From: Rhizobium sp. P40RR-XXII
Lineage (GTDB): Bacteria; Pseudomonadota; Alphaproteobacteria; Rhizobiales; Rhizobiaceae
Assembly: GCF_012641405.1 (NCBI RefSeq)
Contig: NZ_JABAII010000019.1
Location: forward strand, 54,394 to 118,393
DNA length: 64,000 bases
Reading direction: 5' to 3'
Shown: positions 35,152-43,067 of the stretch, piece after piece
How the letters are laid out: every line of letters starts with the position of its first letter
Numbering within the stretch: the stretch's first letter is position 1
The notes under the pieces: generated by a model
What the model was told of the DNA's origin: nothing
Database searches by the model: none
The model's input: the letters and a program-made list of their open reading frames with translations, nothing else
Program-made: the position numbers and the translations under genes

Positions 35152-35455
35152 TAGACTGATACGCGATTTGTCGGCCGACGAACGTAAGGCCGTGGAAAAG
35201 CGCGCAGAGGTGTTGCTTGAGGCTCATAACCTCCGTGAATTAAGGGCTCTGGCCGGTCAGACGCAAGAGCAGGTATCCGCGAAAACAGGCTTTAAGCAGA
35301 CCAACGTGTCTCGGTTGGAGAAGCGCGCGGACATGAAACTGTCAACGCTTCGAGATTATGTGGAGTCGCTGGGCGGTAGCTTAAAAATCATCGCTGATGT
35401 CGCCGGCAAAAAGGTCGACCTTTCTAGTATCGCCGAAAGGTCTCGGCACCGTTGA
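35138..35455 (+). CDS. Xre-family antitoxin of the RelE/HigB-type module
   Basis: 105 residues from GTG 35138, translationally coupled to the toxin. MDDLDRLIRDLSADERKAVE is followed by the helix-turn-helix LAGQTQEQVSAKTGFKQTNV and SRLEKRADMKLSTLRDYVES, then LGGSLKIIADVAGKKVDL. It should bind the toxin and the operator at 34745-34776. Confidence 0.9.
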   Translation: MDDLDRLIRDLSADERKAVEKRAEVLLEAHNLRELRALAGQTQEQVSAKTGFKQTNVSRLEKRADMKLSTLRDYVESLGGSLKIIADVAGKKVDLSSIAERSRHR

Positions 35456-35491
35456 AACGGAGGTAAATTTCTGCGTTCGAATTCGCCGCTG

Positions 35492-36649
35492 CTACATAAC
35501 TAACCGCGCCGCCCGTCCGTTTTTCCGCTCGGCGTTGTTATAGTAGCTTGCCGCCTGCGCCACCGACTTATGCAGGGATTGCTGCATCGCCTCGGGCAGG
35601 GGCACGCCACGATTGGCCGCCTCGGTCAAATAGCCGGATCGCAGCCCGTGAGCAGAGAATGCCTCCGGATCCAGACCCGCCTGTCGGCATCTGCTCTTGA
35701 GGATCAGATTGACCGACTGCGGCGTCAGCGCTCGCCGGTCAATATTGCCCCATTGGTCGATCCGCCGGAAGAGCGGTCCGCTCTCGATCCTCGCTTCTTC
35801 TATCCACCGCTTCAACGCGACAACCGGCCGGCCGATCAGAACGACATGTACCTGGTCTTCGGCCGTCGTTGTCTTCGTGCGGCCGAGATTGACGGTGAGA
35901 CACGGCAGAAGAGGGGAGGCGGCATTGCGTGGATCGGCATGGACCTGGTCTTCATCGACCAGATCCTCGACCCGCAAATCGGCGACTTCCGAACGCCGCC
36001 GACCGCCGGAGGCAAAGGCGGTCAGCAGCAAGGCGCGATCGCGAAGATCGACCAGGCGCTCACCGTCGCAGGTGGCCAGCAGCTTTGCCAGGACATCGCC
36101 GGTGACCGCCTTTTTGCTCTTGCGTCGCCTTGGTCGAGCGCTGGCCCGCACCGCGAGCCTGAGTGCGGATTTCAGGGAAGGGGCGGAAAACGATCCGCTC
36201 AGGCCACGCCAGCGGGTGAGGATCGACCAGGAGGTCAGCCGCCGGCGCACGGTATCAGGCGCATGCGGGCCATCGGCCCTTAGCAGACCTTTTGCCCGCA
36301 ATCCGATCTCGACCTTGGCCGGCATGCCGTGGCTGGGATCCTCGGCACGCTCCACGGGATCCCAGAGATGGTGGGCGACGAATTTCAGGAGCAGGCTTTC
36401 TGGCGCCGGCCAGGGGAGGGGCGCGCCTGTCGCAAGCTCGCACCATGCCTCGAGATAGCCGAGATCGGAGGCAAGTGCCCTGAGCGTGTTGGCGCCTATG
36501 CCTTCCTTGGCCAGGTATTTGAGCGTGGCGACATCGTCGTCGGTCAAAAGCGCGGCGAGTTGGTCGCGACGGGCAAACGGCAGGATGGCGCCGAGTGCGT
36601 CCAGTTCTTCGGCGCGGCTTTCAACCGAAATTGATGAAGCGCCGTTCAT
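35492..36649 (-). CDS. tyrosine-type site-specific recombinase/integrase
   Basis: 385-residue integrase. The SAM-like DNA-binding region lies near residues 45-160 (GIGANTLRALASDLGYLEAW) and the catalytic domain from about 180. Catalytic residues visible are Arg in SGGRRRSEVADLR, Lys/Arg region LGRTKTTTAEDQVH, the HGLR box in SAHGLRSGYLTEA, a later His in LHKSVAQAA and the Tyr in ASYYNNAE. Its ATG overlaps the stop of the Phd-like antitoxin gene in an ATGA junction, so it is co-transcribed with the Phd-PIN-Phd genes. Attachment sites were not identified. Confidence 0.88.
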   Translation of the reverse strand: MNGASSISVESRAEELDALGAILPFARRDQLAALLTDDDVATLKYLAKEGIGANTLRALASDLGYLEAWCELATGAPLPWPAPESLLLKFVAHHLWDPVERAEDPSHGMPAKVEIGLRAKGLLRADGPHAPDTVRRRLTSWSILTRWRGLSGSFSAPSLKSALRLAVRASARPRRRKSKKAVTGDVLAKLLATCDGERLVDLRDRALLLTAFASGGRRRSEVADLRVEDLVDEDQVHADPRNAASPLLPCLTVNLGRTKTTTAEDQVHVVLIGRPVVALKRWIEEARIESGPLFRRIDQWGNIDRRALTPQSVNLILKSRCRQAGLDPEAFSAHGLRSGYLTEAANRGVPLPEAMQQSLHKSVAQAASYYNNAERKNGRAARLVM

Positions 36650-36894
36650 TTCGGCAGTCCGTTCAAGTCATAGAGATCGTCGTGGTTTGGCGTCTGATCA
36701 GCGTTTGCTGGGCGACTCTCGGCTGCCAGCGCCAGAAAATCATCCATCGTGCCCTGGCCCAGCTTCGGGGGCGCCGTGAGGACGGCGATAGGCTGCCCAG
36801 CACGGCAGATGACGATCTCGTCGTTGCGCCGGGCGAGATCCACCAGCTCTTCGAATCGTTCGGCCGCTTCGGGAATATCCGCAAAAATCTTCAT
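36646..36894 (-). CDS. Phd/YefM-type antitoxin (second copy)
   Basis: 82 residues from ATG 36894. MKIFADIPEAAERFEELVDL, ARRNDEIVICRAGQPIAVLT is the Phd/YefM N-terminal DNA-binding fold, followed by an acidic tail (FLALAAESRPANADQTPNHD). It lies 11 bases after the PIN toxin and overlaps the integrase start. With the first Phd-like gene at 37280 this makes two antitoxin-type proteins for one PIN toxin; one may control the integrase operon. Confidence 0.8.
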   Translation of the reverse strand: MKIFADIPEAAERFEELVDLARRNDEIVICRAGQPIAVLTAPPKLGQGTMDDFLALAAESRPANADQTPNHDDLYDLNGLPK

Positions 36895-36905
36895 CGCTAT
36901 TGCCC

Positions 36906-37283
36906 TCACCAGACCCGTTCGTGCAGCACCATGTCGAAAGCCACGTCCAGCGATACGAAAGCGCAATGTTCCAACCGCGTTTGGGCGGCGAGAATGCGAT
37001 CCCAGGGATCGCGGTGATCCCAGTCGAAGCTTGCCGCCAGCTCGGCATGCAGATCGCTGATGGCGAGCGTCTGTAGGCCGCTGGCGGTGACGGCGGCGCG
37101 CAATTCCTGCGGCTTCAGGTCGAGCTTCTTCAGCCGCATCTTGTTGTCCAGCTCGTAGAAGGAGACGGCGCTGACGAGAACGGTGTTGGACTTGTCCTCG
37201 ATCAGGCCTCGGGCCGCGTCGGACAGCCGGTTGCTGCCGGTCGTCCACCAGTAGACGGCGTGGCTGTCGAGCAGCACCTTCAT
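36906..37283 (-). CDS. PIN-domain toxin (VapC-like)
   Basis: 125-residue PIN ribonuclease: VLLDSHAVYWWTTGSNRLSD with Asp6, FYELDNKMRLKKLDL with Glu44, WDHRDPWDRILAAQTRLEHC with Asp92/Asp95, and VSLDVAFD with Asp113. This is the subgroup normally paired with Phd-type antitoxins. It overlaps the upstream antitoxin gene by four bases. Confidence 0.9.
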   Translation of the reverse strand: MKVLLDSHAVYWWTTGSNRLSDAARGLIEDKSNTVLVSAVSFYELDNKMRLKKLDLKPQELRAAVTASGLQTLAISDLHAELAASFDWDHRDPWDRILAAQTRLEHCAFVSLDVAFDMVLHERVW

Positions 37284-37564
37284 GGCTCGCGCTCGGCTGG
37301 TCGGCCCTGCCAGATGCCGACATCGTCGTTGAAGTCGCCTGCGTCGATCGCCGCCTGCTCAGTGTCGACATCGTCGAACAGGTTGTCGGGCAGGCCACGC
37401 TGGCGCAGCAGGCCGAACGGTCGTTTGCCACCGTCGGCCGGGCCGATGCGGGCGTAGACTTCATTGCCGCGCATGATAACAATTTCTTCACCCTGGTTGG
37501 CTCGTTCGAGCACCTCGGCGAAATTCTTGCGCGCTTCGCTGATCTTGTAGCTGGTCTGGGGCAT
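37280..37564 (-). CDS. Phd/YefM-type antitoxin (first copy)
   Basis: 94 residues from ATG 37564. KISEARKNFAEVLERANQGE, EIVIMRGNEVYARIGPADGG is the Phd fold; the acidic C-terminal tail (LPDNLFDDVDTEQAAIDAGD) would wrap the toxin. It leads the operon Phd-PIN-Phd-integrase. An inverted repeat at 37617-37633 may be its operator. Confidence 0.88.
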   Translation of the reverse strand: MPQTSYKISEARKNFAEVLERANQGEEIVIMRGNEVYARIGPADGGKRPFGLLRQRGLPDNLFDDVDTEQAAIDAGDFNDDVGIWQGRPAEREP

Positions 37565-37616
37565 CGTACGCTCCGGGAGTGACTTTTGACGCTAATGTAG
37601 CACCGTAAATGCTCGC

Positions 37617-37633
37617 GTACAAGTCATCTGTAC
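37617..37633. promoter_or_regulatory. inverted repeat upstream of the Phd-PIN operon
   Basis: GTACA-N7-TGTAC lies about 50 bases before the first Phd gene, in promoter distance. Arms are only five bases, so significance is modest. Confidence 0.35.
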
Positions 37634-37766
37634 ACGTCACTATCGATACTTGAAACCTATCGATGGTCATCGCCCAAGAAAACCACCGCCTGAGCAACGG
37701 AAGCGATCATCGACTTCGATTCACTATGAACAAAGAATAACGTTAATTCATATGGTTAACGCCTGC

Positions 37767-38078
37767 CTATCGCTTGAGCGATGCAAGCATTGCGTGGCGC
37801 AAAATGGCGTTGAGCCGCGATTGATAGCCTTTCCCCTCACTGCGCAGCCACGCCAGCACGTCCGAATCGATCCGTACCGTGGTCGAAGTCTTGGTCGGCT
37901 TGTAGAACCGGCCCTGGATAGCATTTTTGAAGAACGTGTCGGGCAAAGCCGGGCTGTCACCGAAATCGATGTCGCTGTCCGGCTTGGCGGCCAGCGCTGC
38001 GAGTTCTGCCTTCTGCGCCTCGGTCAGGGGCGGCAGATCGGCGAGATCAATGTCATGTTTAACGAGTTTCTTGCTCAT
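37767..38078 (-). CDS. brnA: BrnA-type antitoxin
   Basis: 103 residues. The N-terminus is acidic and linker-like (DLADLPPLTEAQKAELAALA); the C-terminus has the BrnA ribbon-helix-helix: TKTSTTVRIDSDVLAWLRSE and GKGYQSRLNAILRHAMLASL. It overlaps the brnT gene by 20 bases, the standard toxin-first order. It should bind BrnT and the palindrome upstream of brnT. Confidence 0.9.
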   Translation of the reverse strand: MSKKLVKHDIDLADLPPLTEAQKAELAALAAKPDSDIDFGDSPALPDTFFKNAIQGRFYKPTKTSTTVRIDSDVLAWLRSEGKGYQSRLNAILRHAMLASLKR

Positions 38079-38364
38079 AGCGTCGCCTTTCTGATTTCTC
38101 GGCCTTGCGGGCCGATATGATGCGGATTACCTCGACGGCATGCCCGTCCTCATCGTCCTCATGGATGGTGTGCGCCACCAGCAGCAGCACGTGCCCTTCG
38201 ACCATGCCAAGCGTCTGCCAGCGATATTCGCCACCCTCGATCCGATCATGGTGCGAAAGCGCGAAGGGATCGGCGAAAACGCGGATCGCCGTCTCGAAGC
38301 TCACGCCATGCTTGCGCACATTGCCGGCCGCCTTGACCGGATCCCATTCGAACCGCGTGTTCAT
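38059..38364 (-). CDS. brnT: BrnT-type ribonuclease toxin
   Basis: 101 residues: MNTRFEWDPVKAAGNVRKHG, VSFETAIRVFADPFALSHHD, then RWQTLGMVEGHVLLLVAHTI and IRIISARKAEKSERRRYEQE. These are the BrnT landmarks, including the E-W-D-x-x-K-A start and the RIISARKA/ERRRYE end. BrnT halts translation by RNA cleavage. Confidence 0.92.
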   Translation of the reverse strand: MNTRFEWDPVKAAGNVRKHGVSFETAIRVFADPFALSHHDRIEGGEYRWQTLGMVEGHVLLLVAHTIHEDDEDGHAVEVIRIISARKAEKSERRRYEQETR

Positions 38365-38374
38365 ACAATATTGT
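38365..38374. promoter_or_regulatory. 10-base palindrome at the brnT start
   Basis: ACAATATTGT immediately precedes the brnT initiation codon. BrnA antitoxins autoregulate their operons; this perfect palindrome in an AT-rich stretch is a candidate site. Confidence 0.4.
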
Positions 38375-38615
38375 TACTACAGATTTGTGTTTCAAGAAAG
38401 AGATGCTGGAAAGTTCTGCACCATCGCCGCATCCGTGACGCCGGCTCTGCCTATCCGGCCGCGCAGCCTAACGCCAGGCGCTCCTTACGCCTATGAGAAG
38501 ACCAAGCACTTTTTCTCCACATGCGGAAGGGGACGCTCGACGCCGCCGAATGGTTGAGCAAAGATGAGCTAGGCGAATTGTTGGATGTCTCGTCAGGATC
38601 AAACAATGAGGGGCG

Positions 38616-39503
38616 ATGATGAAGAAGATGGAGAAGCCGCCGATTGGACAAAGGCAGGCTAAACGGATCTGCCAAATGTCGGCTGCAAATCGGCTCGCTT
38701 TCATTGCCGAGGGTCTACCGATCATTCATGCCAGTGCGATGGGATTTTGGGCTGCCTCCATGGAGCTGCAAGCGAGGCCACGTGAGGCCGAGGTGCTTGC
38801 CGGCTTCGCGAAGGCGGAAGCAGCAAAGATACTTATTCTGCTCGATGTCATCCGTTGCCCACCAAAGCGAATCGCAGGCATCCTCGACAGGCAAGTGAAG
38901 CGGTTTTATGGGCACCTCGAGCGATTGATTTATGCTCAGCTTGCGGAATGGTGGTTCGTAGATATCGCGGATGTTCGAAAAGCTGTCGAGCCGTTACGCA
39001 GGGCGCATGACCTCGAAGGCAATCTGGGTCAATATATCGTCCCCAACAACACGCTCTATTGGCGAGAAAGCAAGCTTTATGCAGATGTCGAGGCATATGA
39101 GGACGGCACGCCCCTCTGGAATGCCCCCGTCGCCTATCAAAGCCGCTTGCCGTCACGCATGCCGGCTGTGGTCCAGGTCGTAGATGCAATGGCAGCTTGC
39201 GGGATCTTGACCGTTGCCGGGCTCAAGGCCATGTCCGAGATCTGGGGACAGCTTGAGTTTAGGGAGAAGGAAACACTGCAAGACGGGGAGCGTTTGACGC
39301 GGGAGCTAATTGCACGGCTGATTGCCGAAGAATTGCCGCGTGAATCCGCAGAGCAAGCTCACGTCGACGCGATCTACAAGCACTGGCCCTTGCCGCTATA
39401 CAACGTCGAACTCGACGAAATCCCCGTGTCGCTCGAGCAATTGAGGGATGAGCAAGATCGCCTCTTTCGTGCAGAGATCGATAACAGTTCCTGGCGAGAG
39501 TGA
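38616..39503 (+). CDS. AbiV/HEPN-like protein of unknown function
   Basis: 295 residues from ATG 38616 with GAGGGG upstream. The stretch FIAEGLPIIHASAMGFWAAS, REAEVLAGFAKAEAAKILIL with LLDVIRCPPKR resembles the helical core of AbiV-type abortive-infection proteins (a cluster of acidic and Lys residues in an EEAAK-like motif). The rest is helical (HLERLIYAQLAEWW, MSEIWGQLEFREKE). No obvious R-x4-6-H nuclease motif. It opens a run of defence-type genes, but the assignment rests on a short pattern. Confidence 0.5.
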   Translation: MMKKMEKPPIGQRQAKRICQMSAANRLAFIAEGLPIIHASAMGFWAASMELQARPREAEVLAGFAKAEAAKILILLDVIRCPPKRIAGILDRQVKRFYGHLERLIYAQLAEWWFVDIADVRKAVEPLRRAHDLEGNLGQYIVPNNTLYWRESKLYADVEAYEDGTPLWNAPVAYQSRLPSRMPAVVQVVDAMAACGILTVAGLKAMSEIWGQLEFREKETLQDGERLTRELIARLIAEELPRESAEQAHVDAIYKHWPLPLYNVELDEIPVSLEQLRDEQDRLFRAEIDNSSWRE

Positions 39504-39548
39504 ATTACTTCCCCCGAAAATTGCGCGCTCCGACTGCGACGCCAAACG

Positions 39549-40406
39549 TTATTTGGTTGCCCGTTGACCTGCAAAATGGCCGCCGTCTGGAACGCGCGCC
39601 AGCATAGACAAGATTGAGCGCGTGCCGTGATATATCAGTTGCGCCAGCCTATCGTTTGAAAGAAGGCCGTCGAAAAATGTCGCGTAAGTCGCGAATATAA
39701 TATCGACGACATCGTTTCTGACCCGATCTGCGCGCACGATGTCTGGTTTACCTTGAGCGATCCAGTCAATGGACCAAACAAAGGTCGCGACAGAATGGCG
39801 AAAGAGGTACGTATTCTGGAGTTCGTTCACGCTGCCAATACGCAATGGAGGGGTCGGATGCGATTCCATCGCTTTGAACGCCAATTGCATTATGAACTTC
39901 ACCGCTTTCTCGATCAGCGTGTCCGGAAATGGTTTACCTAAGCGAATCGCTTTCAGCTCCTCCTCTCGAAACGTCTCCCTCAATTCCTTAATCGCTCCCG
40001 GAAGGATCGGCGCACTCGCGAGAATGCGGTCCATTTGCGTATCCGCCACGCGGCCGCTCTCCAGGAGTTGTTTTCGCAGGCCGGCGTCTCCATTTTCCGC
40101 GGCTTTTAGCCCACGGCAAAATCTTGGAAAGTCGCGGGTCTGACGCTCATCGATCATCCGCCGCTGCAGCCCTCGCTCCCGTCCTGAAAGCGAGCAGATG
40201 TGTCCAGTCGATTTCAGGATGATGATTTGACGTGGAAATTCACTTGCGATCTTCATGGAAGGGAAGATCGATTTCAGGGTATTGCCCTTATATGCCTCCA
40301 TCGCCGCGTAGTCGTTCAGCACAGCATAGTTGTTCTGAGACGCACTTAAAAAAGCCCGAAGCGTCTCACAGTGCATCGCGTTGCTGTCGACAACCTGTTT
40401 TGTCAT
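39549..40406 (-). CDS. hypothetical protein with a PIN-like N-terminus
   Basis: 285 residues from ATG 40406 (GAAGAAGAG upstream); an in-frame extension upstream is unlikely. MTKQVVDSNAMHCETLRAFL with an early Asp, and AVLNDYAAMEAYKGNTLKSI, resemble the first strand and helix of PIN-like nucleases. The remainder is helical with many basic residues (RRMIDERQTRDFPRFCRGLK, IATYATF-like IFATYATFFDGLLSNDRLAQ). The later acidic residues of PIN domains are not obvious. Convergent with the AbiV-like gene. Confidence 0.5.
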   Translation of the reverse strand: MTKQVVDSNAMHCETLRAFLSASQNNYAVLNDYAAMEAYKGNTLKSIFPSMKIASEFPRQIIILKSTGHICSLSGRERGLQRRMIDERQTRDFPRFCRGLKAAENGDAGLRKQLLESGRVADTQMDRILASAPILPGAIKELRETFREEELKAIRLGKPFPDTLIEKAVKFIMQLAFKAMESHPTPPLRIGSVNELQNTYLFRHSVATFVWSIDWIAQGKPDIVRADRVRNDVVDIIFATYATFFDGLLSNDRLAQLIYHGTRSILSMLARVPDGGHFAGQRATK

Positions 40407-40648
40407 CTCTTCTTCAACCCTCGCCAAGATAGCACGTCGAACACCTCCGCGGAGCGCAGGCACCGTGAAAATGCGCAACTGTGAATGCCCTTGCCCGGCC
40501 GTTAGGTGAGCCAACGCTCAGATCGATCGGGACGCTCATCGTTGAGCCGGTATTGCCACACCGGCCGTGAAGAACAGGTCGCACAACTCGTACCTCGCTG
40601 GCGCCATCAATCTCGAATGCTAGATTCGAGATGGTTGTGGCGAGAAAA
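40407..40648 (-). other. no supported gene
   Basis: A minus frame here (FLATTISNLAFEIDGASEVR) has a protein-like stretch but no ribosome site, and it lies just downstream of the small gene at 40649 in another frame. It may be a frameshifted continuation of that gene. Confidence 0.3.
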
Positions 40649-40864
40649 TCAATCGAGCCGAACGTCGGGATCAAGCCCTGCATAGGACGGAATTGAGAGT
40701 TCTTTTATTGCAAACATATCGGTACCCTCCCATAGCAAAGTCGTCTTGTTGTTCCGCGACGTCAATTGACGAGTGCTTGCCGCAGCATGTTTCGTAGCCT
40801 CCTCGGCTGTTTTGTCCCATTCTGTCGGGTTGCTGTCGTGGCGACAAAGCGCAACGATGGGCAA
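40649..40864 (-). CDS. small hypothetical protein (tentative)
   Basis: 71 residues from TTG 40864: MPIVALCRHDSNPTEWDKTA, EEATKHAAASTRQLTSRNNK, then TDMFAIKELSIPSYAGLDPD. Composition is protein-like and it is divergent from the Xre-KOW gene at 40900 with 35 bases between starts. No domain recognised. The next frame continues with plausible sequence, so a frameshift is possible. Confidence 0.35.
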   Translation of the reverse strand: MPIVALCRHDSNPTEWDKTAEEATKHAAASTRQLTSRNNKTTLLWEGTDMFAIKELSIPSYAGLDPDVRLD

Positions 40865-40899
40865 ATTTACGGCTGTGGCAATGAAACGAGGAAAATCTC

Positions 40900-42096
40900 A
40901 TGCGACAGACTAAACCCGCAGACAGCAACGACCGCCCGCTTACTGCATCCGAAATCGCGACCTTCGTGCGTGCAAAGCGCGATGCGAATGGTTGGTCTCA
41001 GGAAACACTCGCCGAACTATCCGGTCTCAACGTTCGGACCGTTCAGCGGGTTGAGGACGGGCAGCCCAGCAGCACAGACACGCGCAGAGCTATCGCAAGA
41101 GCATTCGACTTTTCCGATCTCGACCTTTTCAACAAACCAATGCCGGTCCCAAATGAAGTGCAAATTCGGGAGCTGCTTGATGAATGCGAACGACTGAAGA
41201 ACGAGCGAGAGCTGCTTCGAGTCAATATGGAGCAGCTTAACAAGCGCGTGGAAACCACGCAAACGATGTTGGACGTGGCTGCCGCCAGAGATGGGCGCTG
41301 GCTTCATTTAGTGAGGACCACCATGATGCCGAAGCAACCCGGCCGGGTTCCGTTTCACAATGCGGCAGAAGTCGCACTCCGAGGATATCATTGCAGTATG
41401 CGGGAGAAACCGGTGCTCAACCGTGTCACGTGGTCCCCCCTCCCTTACCATGAGAATGGCCTTTGCCGAGGATATCATGCTGGCCTTATCTTGACGGGAA
41501 GTCATTTCGCGCCGGGCGTGGCGATTGCTAAGCGCTTTAAGGGTGCGCCAGAAAATGGAGCTCCGGATCTCAGCCAGCTGTGGCAGCAACCTAGCATCTA
41601 CTTCGGCGACCACCTAGAGCTTGCTGCAAGTGTCGAACCCGATGGTCCGGTTTCCTGGCGCGGAATGGAGTTCTGCGTGCGCGGCCCTGAAGGGCGATTG
41701 TCCGAGTGGATCGAATTTTCGTATGTATTCGACGACGACAAGTTGCTGGGCGACGTGATGCGGTACGATAATGAAGGTCGCGCTGCCTTGGACCGTTGTG
41801 ATTTCGACGCCGCCGTCGAGCCCTTACGCCGCGCAATGGTCATTTCGCGTGGCCTGTTCGGATGGCAGTCAGAAAAGTACAGACAATCTGAAGCGATTTG
41901 GAATCTCGCGCTAGACACGGCTGCCCTTAACAGGCTTCGCTTTAGGGAAGGCGCTACACTTAGGATCGTCGCAGGACCGCACGAAGGAAGATCTGGTAAA
42001 GTGGAGAAGATACTACTGCGACATTTCCATGCGTATGTAATCAACGTGGGTCAGGAGGAGGTTCAAGCGGCCGACAATCAAGTCGAGTGTACATGA
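40900..42096 (+). CDS. Xre-type regulator fused to a large unknown region and C-terminal KOW-like motif
   Basis: 398 residues from ATG 40900 (GAGGAAA upstream). Residues 15-75 are an Xre helix-turn-helix: TFVRAKRDANGWSQETLAEL, SGLNVRTVQRVEDGQPSSTD. Residues 85-130 are a coiled coil (ECERLKNERELLRVNMEQLN). Residues about 145-300 are a region I do not recognise (PFHNAAEVALRGYHCSMREK, YHENGLCRGYHAGLILTG). Residues 310-345 may form one TPR-like hairpin, and 347-395 read like a KOW/NusG-type beta barrel (EGATLRIVAGPHEGRSGKVE). It sits upstream of, and oriented toward, the trypsin-like/CHAT pair and may sense or regulate that module. Confidence 0.6.
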   Translation: MRQTKPADSNDRPLTASEIATFVRAKRDANGWSQETLAELSGLNVRTVQRVEDGQPSSTDTRRAIARAFDFSDLDLFNKPMPVPNEVQIRELLDECERLKNERELLRVNMEQLNKRVETTQTMLDVAAARDGRWLHLVRTTMMPKQPGRVPFHNAAEVALRGYHCSMREKPVLNRVTWSPLPYHENGLCRGYHAGLILTGSHFAPGVAIAKRFKGAPENGAPDLSQLWQQPSIYFGDHLELAASVEPDGPVSWRGMEFCVRGPEGRLSEWIEFSYVFDDDKLLGDVMRYDNEGRAALDRCDFDAAVEPLRRAMVISRGLFGWQSEKYRQSEAIWNLALDTAALNRLRFREGATLRIVAGPHEGRSGKVEKILLRHFHAYVINVGQEEVQAADNQVECT

Positions 42097-42189
42097 TGAT
42101 AGAGCCAGCATCATCCCATTTGCGGTCATTATTCCCGCTCCGAGGTCACCTAGCGGCCCTGGGAATCAGGCGCCAACGAGAAACACATT

Positions 42190-42951
42190 TCACTCTTCTG
42201 CGAAGACAGAGTTGAGAAAAGCAATCACGTAACCGGCCTTAAGGATTTGGAATGTGGTTTTTCCACCTCGCACAATCAGACCGGCAAAGTAGGCGCGGGG
42301 GTGCCCACTTTCTAGCTGGATCACGAAGGCCGATCCCCCACTCATGCCGTCAGGATGAACTTCAAGGGGCTGCACGGCCTGCACAGTAAGCAACGCTTGG
42401 TCGCTCGGTTGCGAATATGGTTGGCAAACAACATTGCGCCGCGCCAAACCGAGGTGATTGTTTTCGTGAACGTCATATTCCTGATCTATTGTGGGATATC
42501 CGCTTAAGAGCAGCCCCAGAACTTGAGCATTCAAGACGTCGGGCGGTCCGCTCAGCAAATCGAAAAACCGTTTCTTAAACTCCGGGCGGTCTGCGCATGG
42601 TTCGGTAAAATCGAACGCGGCGATATCGTACGCATCTGTATCCGGATGCGGGCCATAACCACGTACCCCTCCCGATGTGATTATATGGCTGCCCGAATCG
42701 GTCAGCATCGCCACTTGGCGCGGATCGAAATTGCGCAGCTGATGTTGGGTGGTGAGAAGAATTTCTCGACCTTGAAAGCGAACAGCTGTTGCGGACCCCA
42801 CCAGAGAGACTTTGAATAGCTCGTCATCGTTGTTGATTACGAGGTTGAGAGCGTGGCGGGAGAGAACACTTTCGATCGAGCGACCAGGAATGACAAGGTT
42901 ATTTACCTGGACGCCGTGGGCGGAGAATTGACGGAGGATCGAATTAGGCAT
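42190..42951 (-). CDS. trypsin-like serine peptidase
   Basis: 253-residue cytosolic protein without signal peptide, from ATG 42951. The chymotrypsin-fold triad is visible: His70 in ILLTTQHQLRN, Asp109 in DTDAYDIAAFDF, and Ser204 in HPDGMSGGSAFV, the usual G-x-S-G-G. The N-terminal 40 residues (LRQFSAHGVQVNNLVIPGRS) are unassigned. It is divergent from the CHAT gene with 116 bases between starts, implying shared control. Trypsin-like and CHAT proteases occur together in predicted bacterial conflict systems; here they may act as a proteolytic cascade. Confidence 0.75.
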   Translation of the reverse strand: MPNSILRQFSAHGVQVNNLVIPGRSIESVLSRHALNLVINNDDELFKVSLVGSATAVRFQGREILLTTQHQLRNFDPRQVAMLTDSGSHIITSGGVRGYGPHPDTDAYDIAAFDFTEPCADRPEFKKRFFDLLSGPPDVLNAQVLGLLLSGYPTIDQEYDVHENNHLGLARRNVVCQPYSQPSDQALLTVQAVQPLEVHPDGMSGGSAFVIQLESGHPRAYFAGLIVRGGKTTFQILKAGYVIAFLNSVFAEE

Positions 42952-43067
42952 TTGATTTTCAATAGTTGAATGTGCTCCGATGAAGGCAGAACTTTTCGGT
43001 CTTCCGTCGAACTGTACAGCTTTTCCAGGCAGGAAAGGCAGTTATTTTGCACGATCTGGGAGAAGAA

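Noticed and set aside
42096..42190. GATGAT-N9-ATCATC hairpin between the convergent Xre-KOW and trypsin-like genes
   Set aside because: Six-base weak stem without a T-run; not convincing as a terminator.
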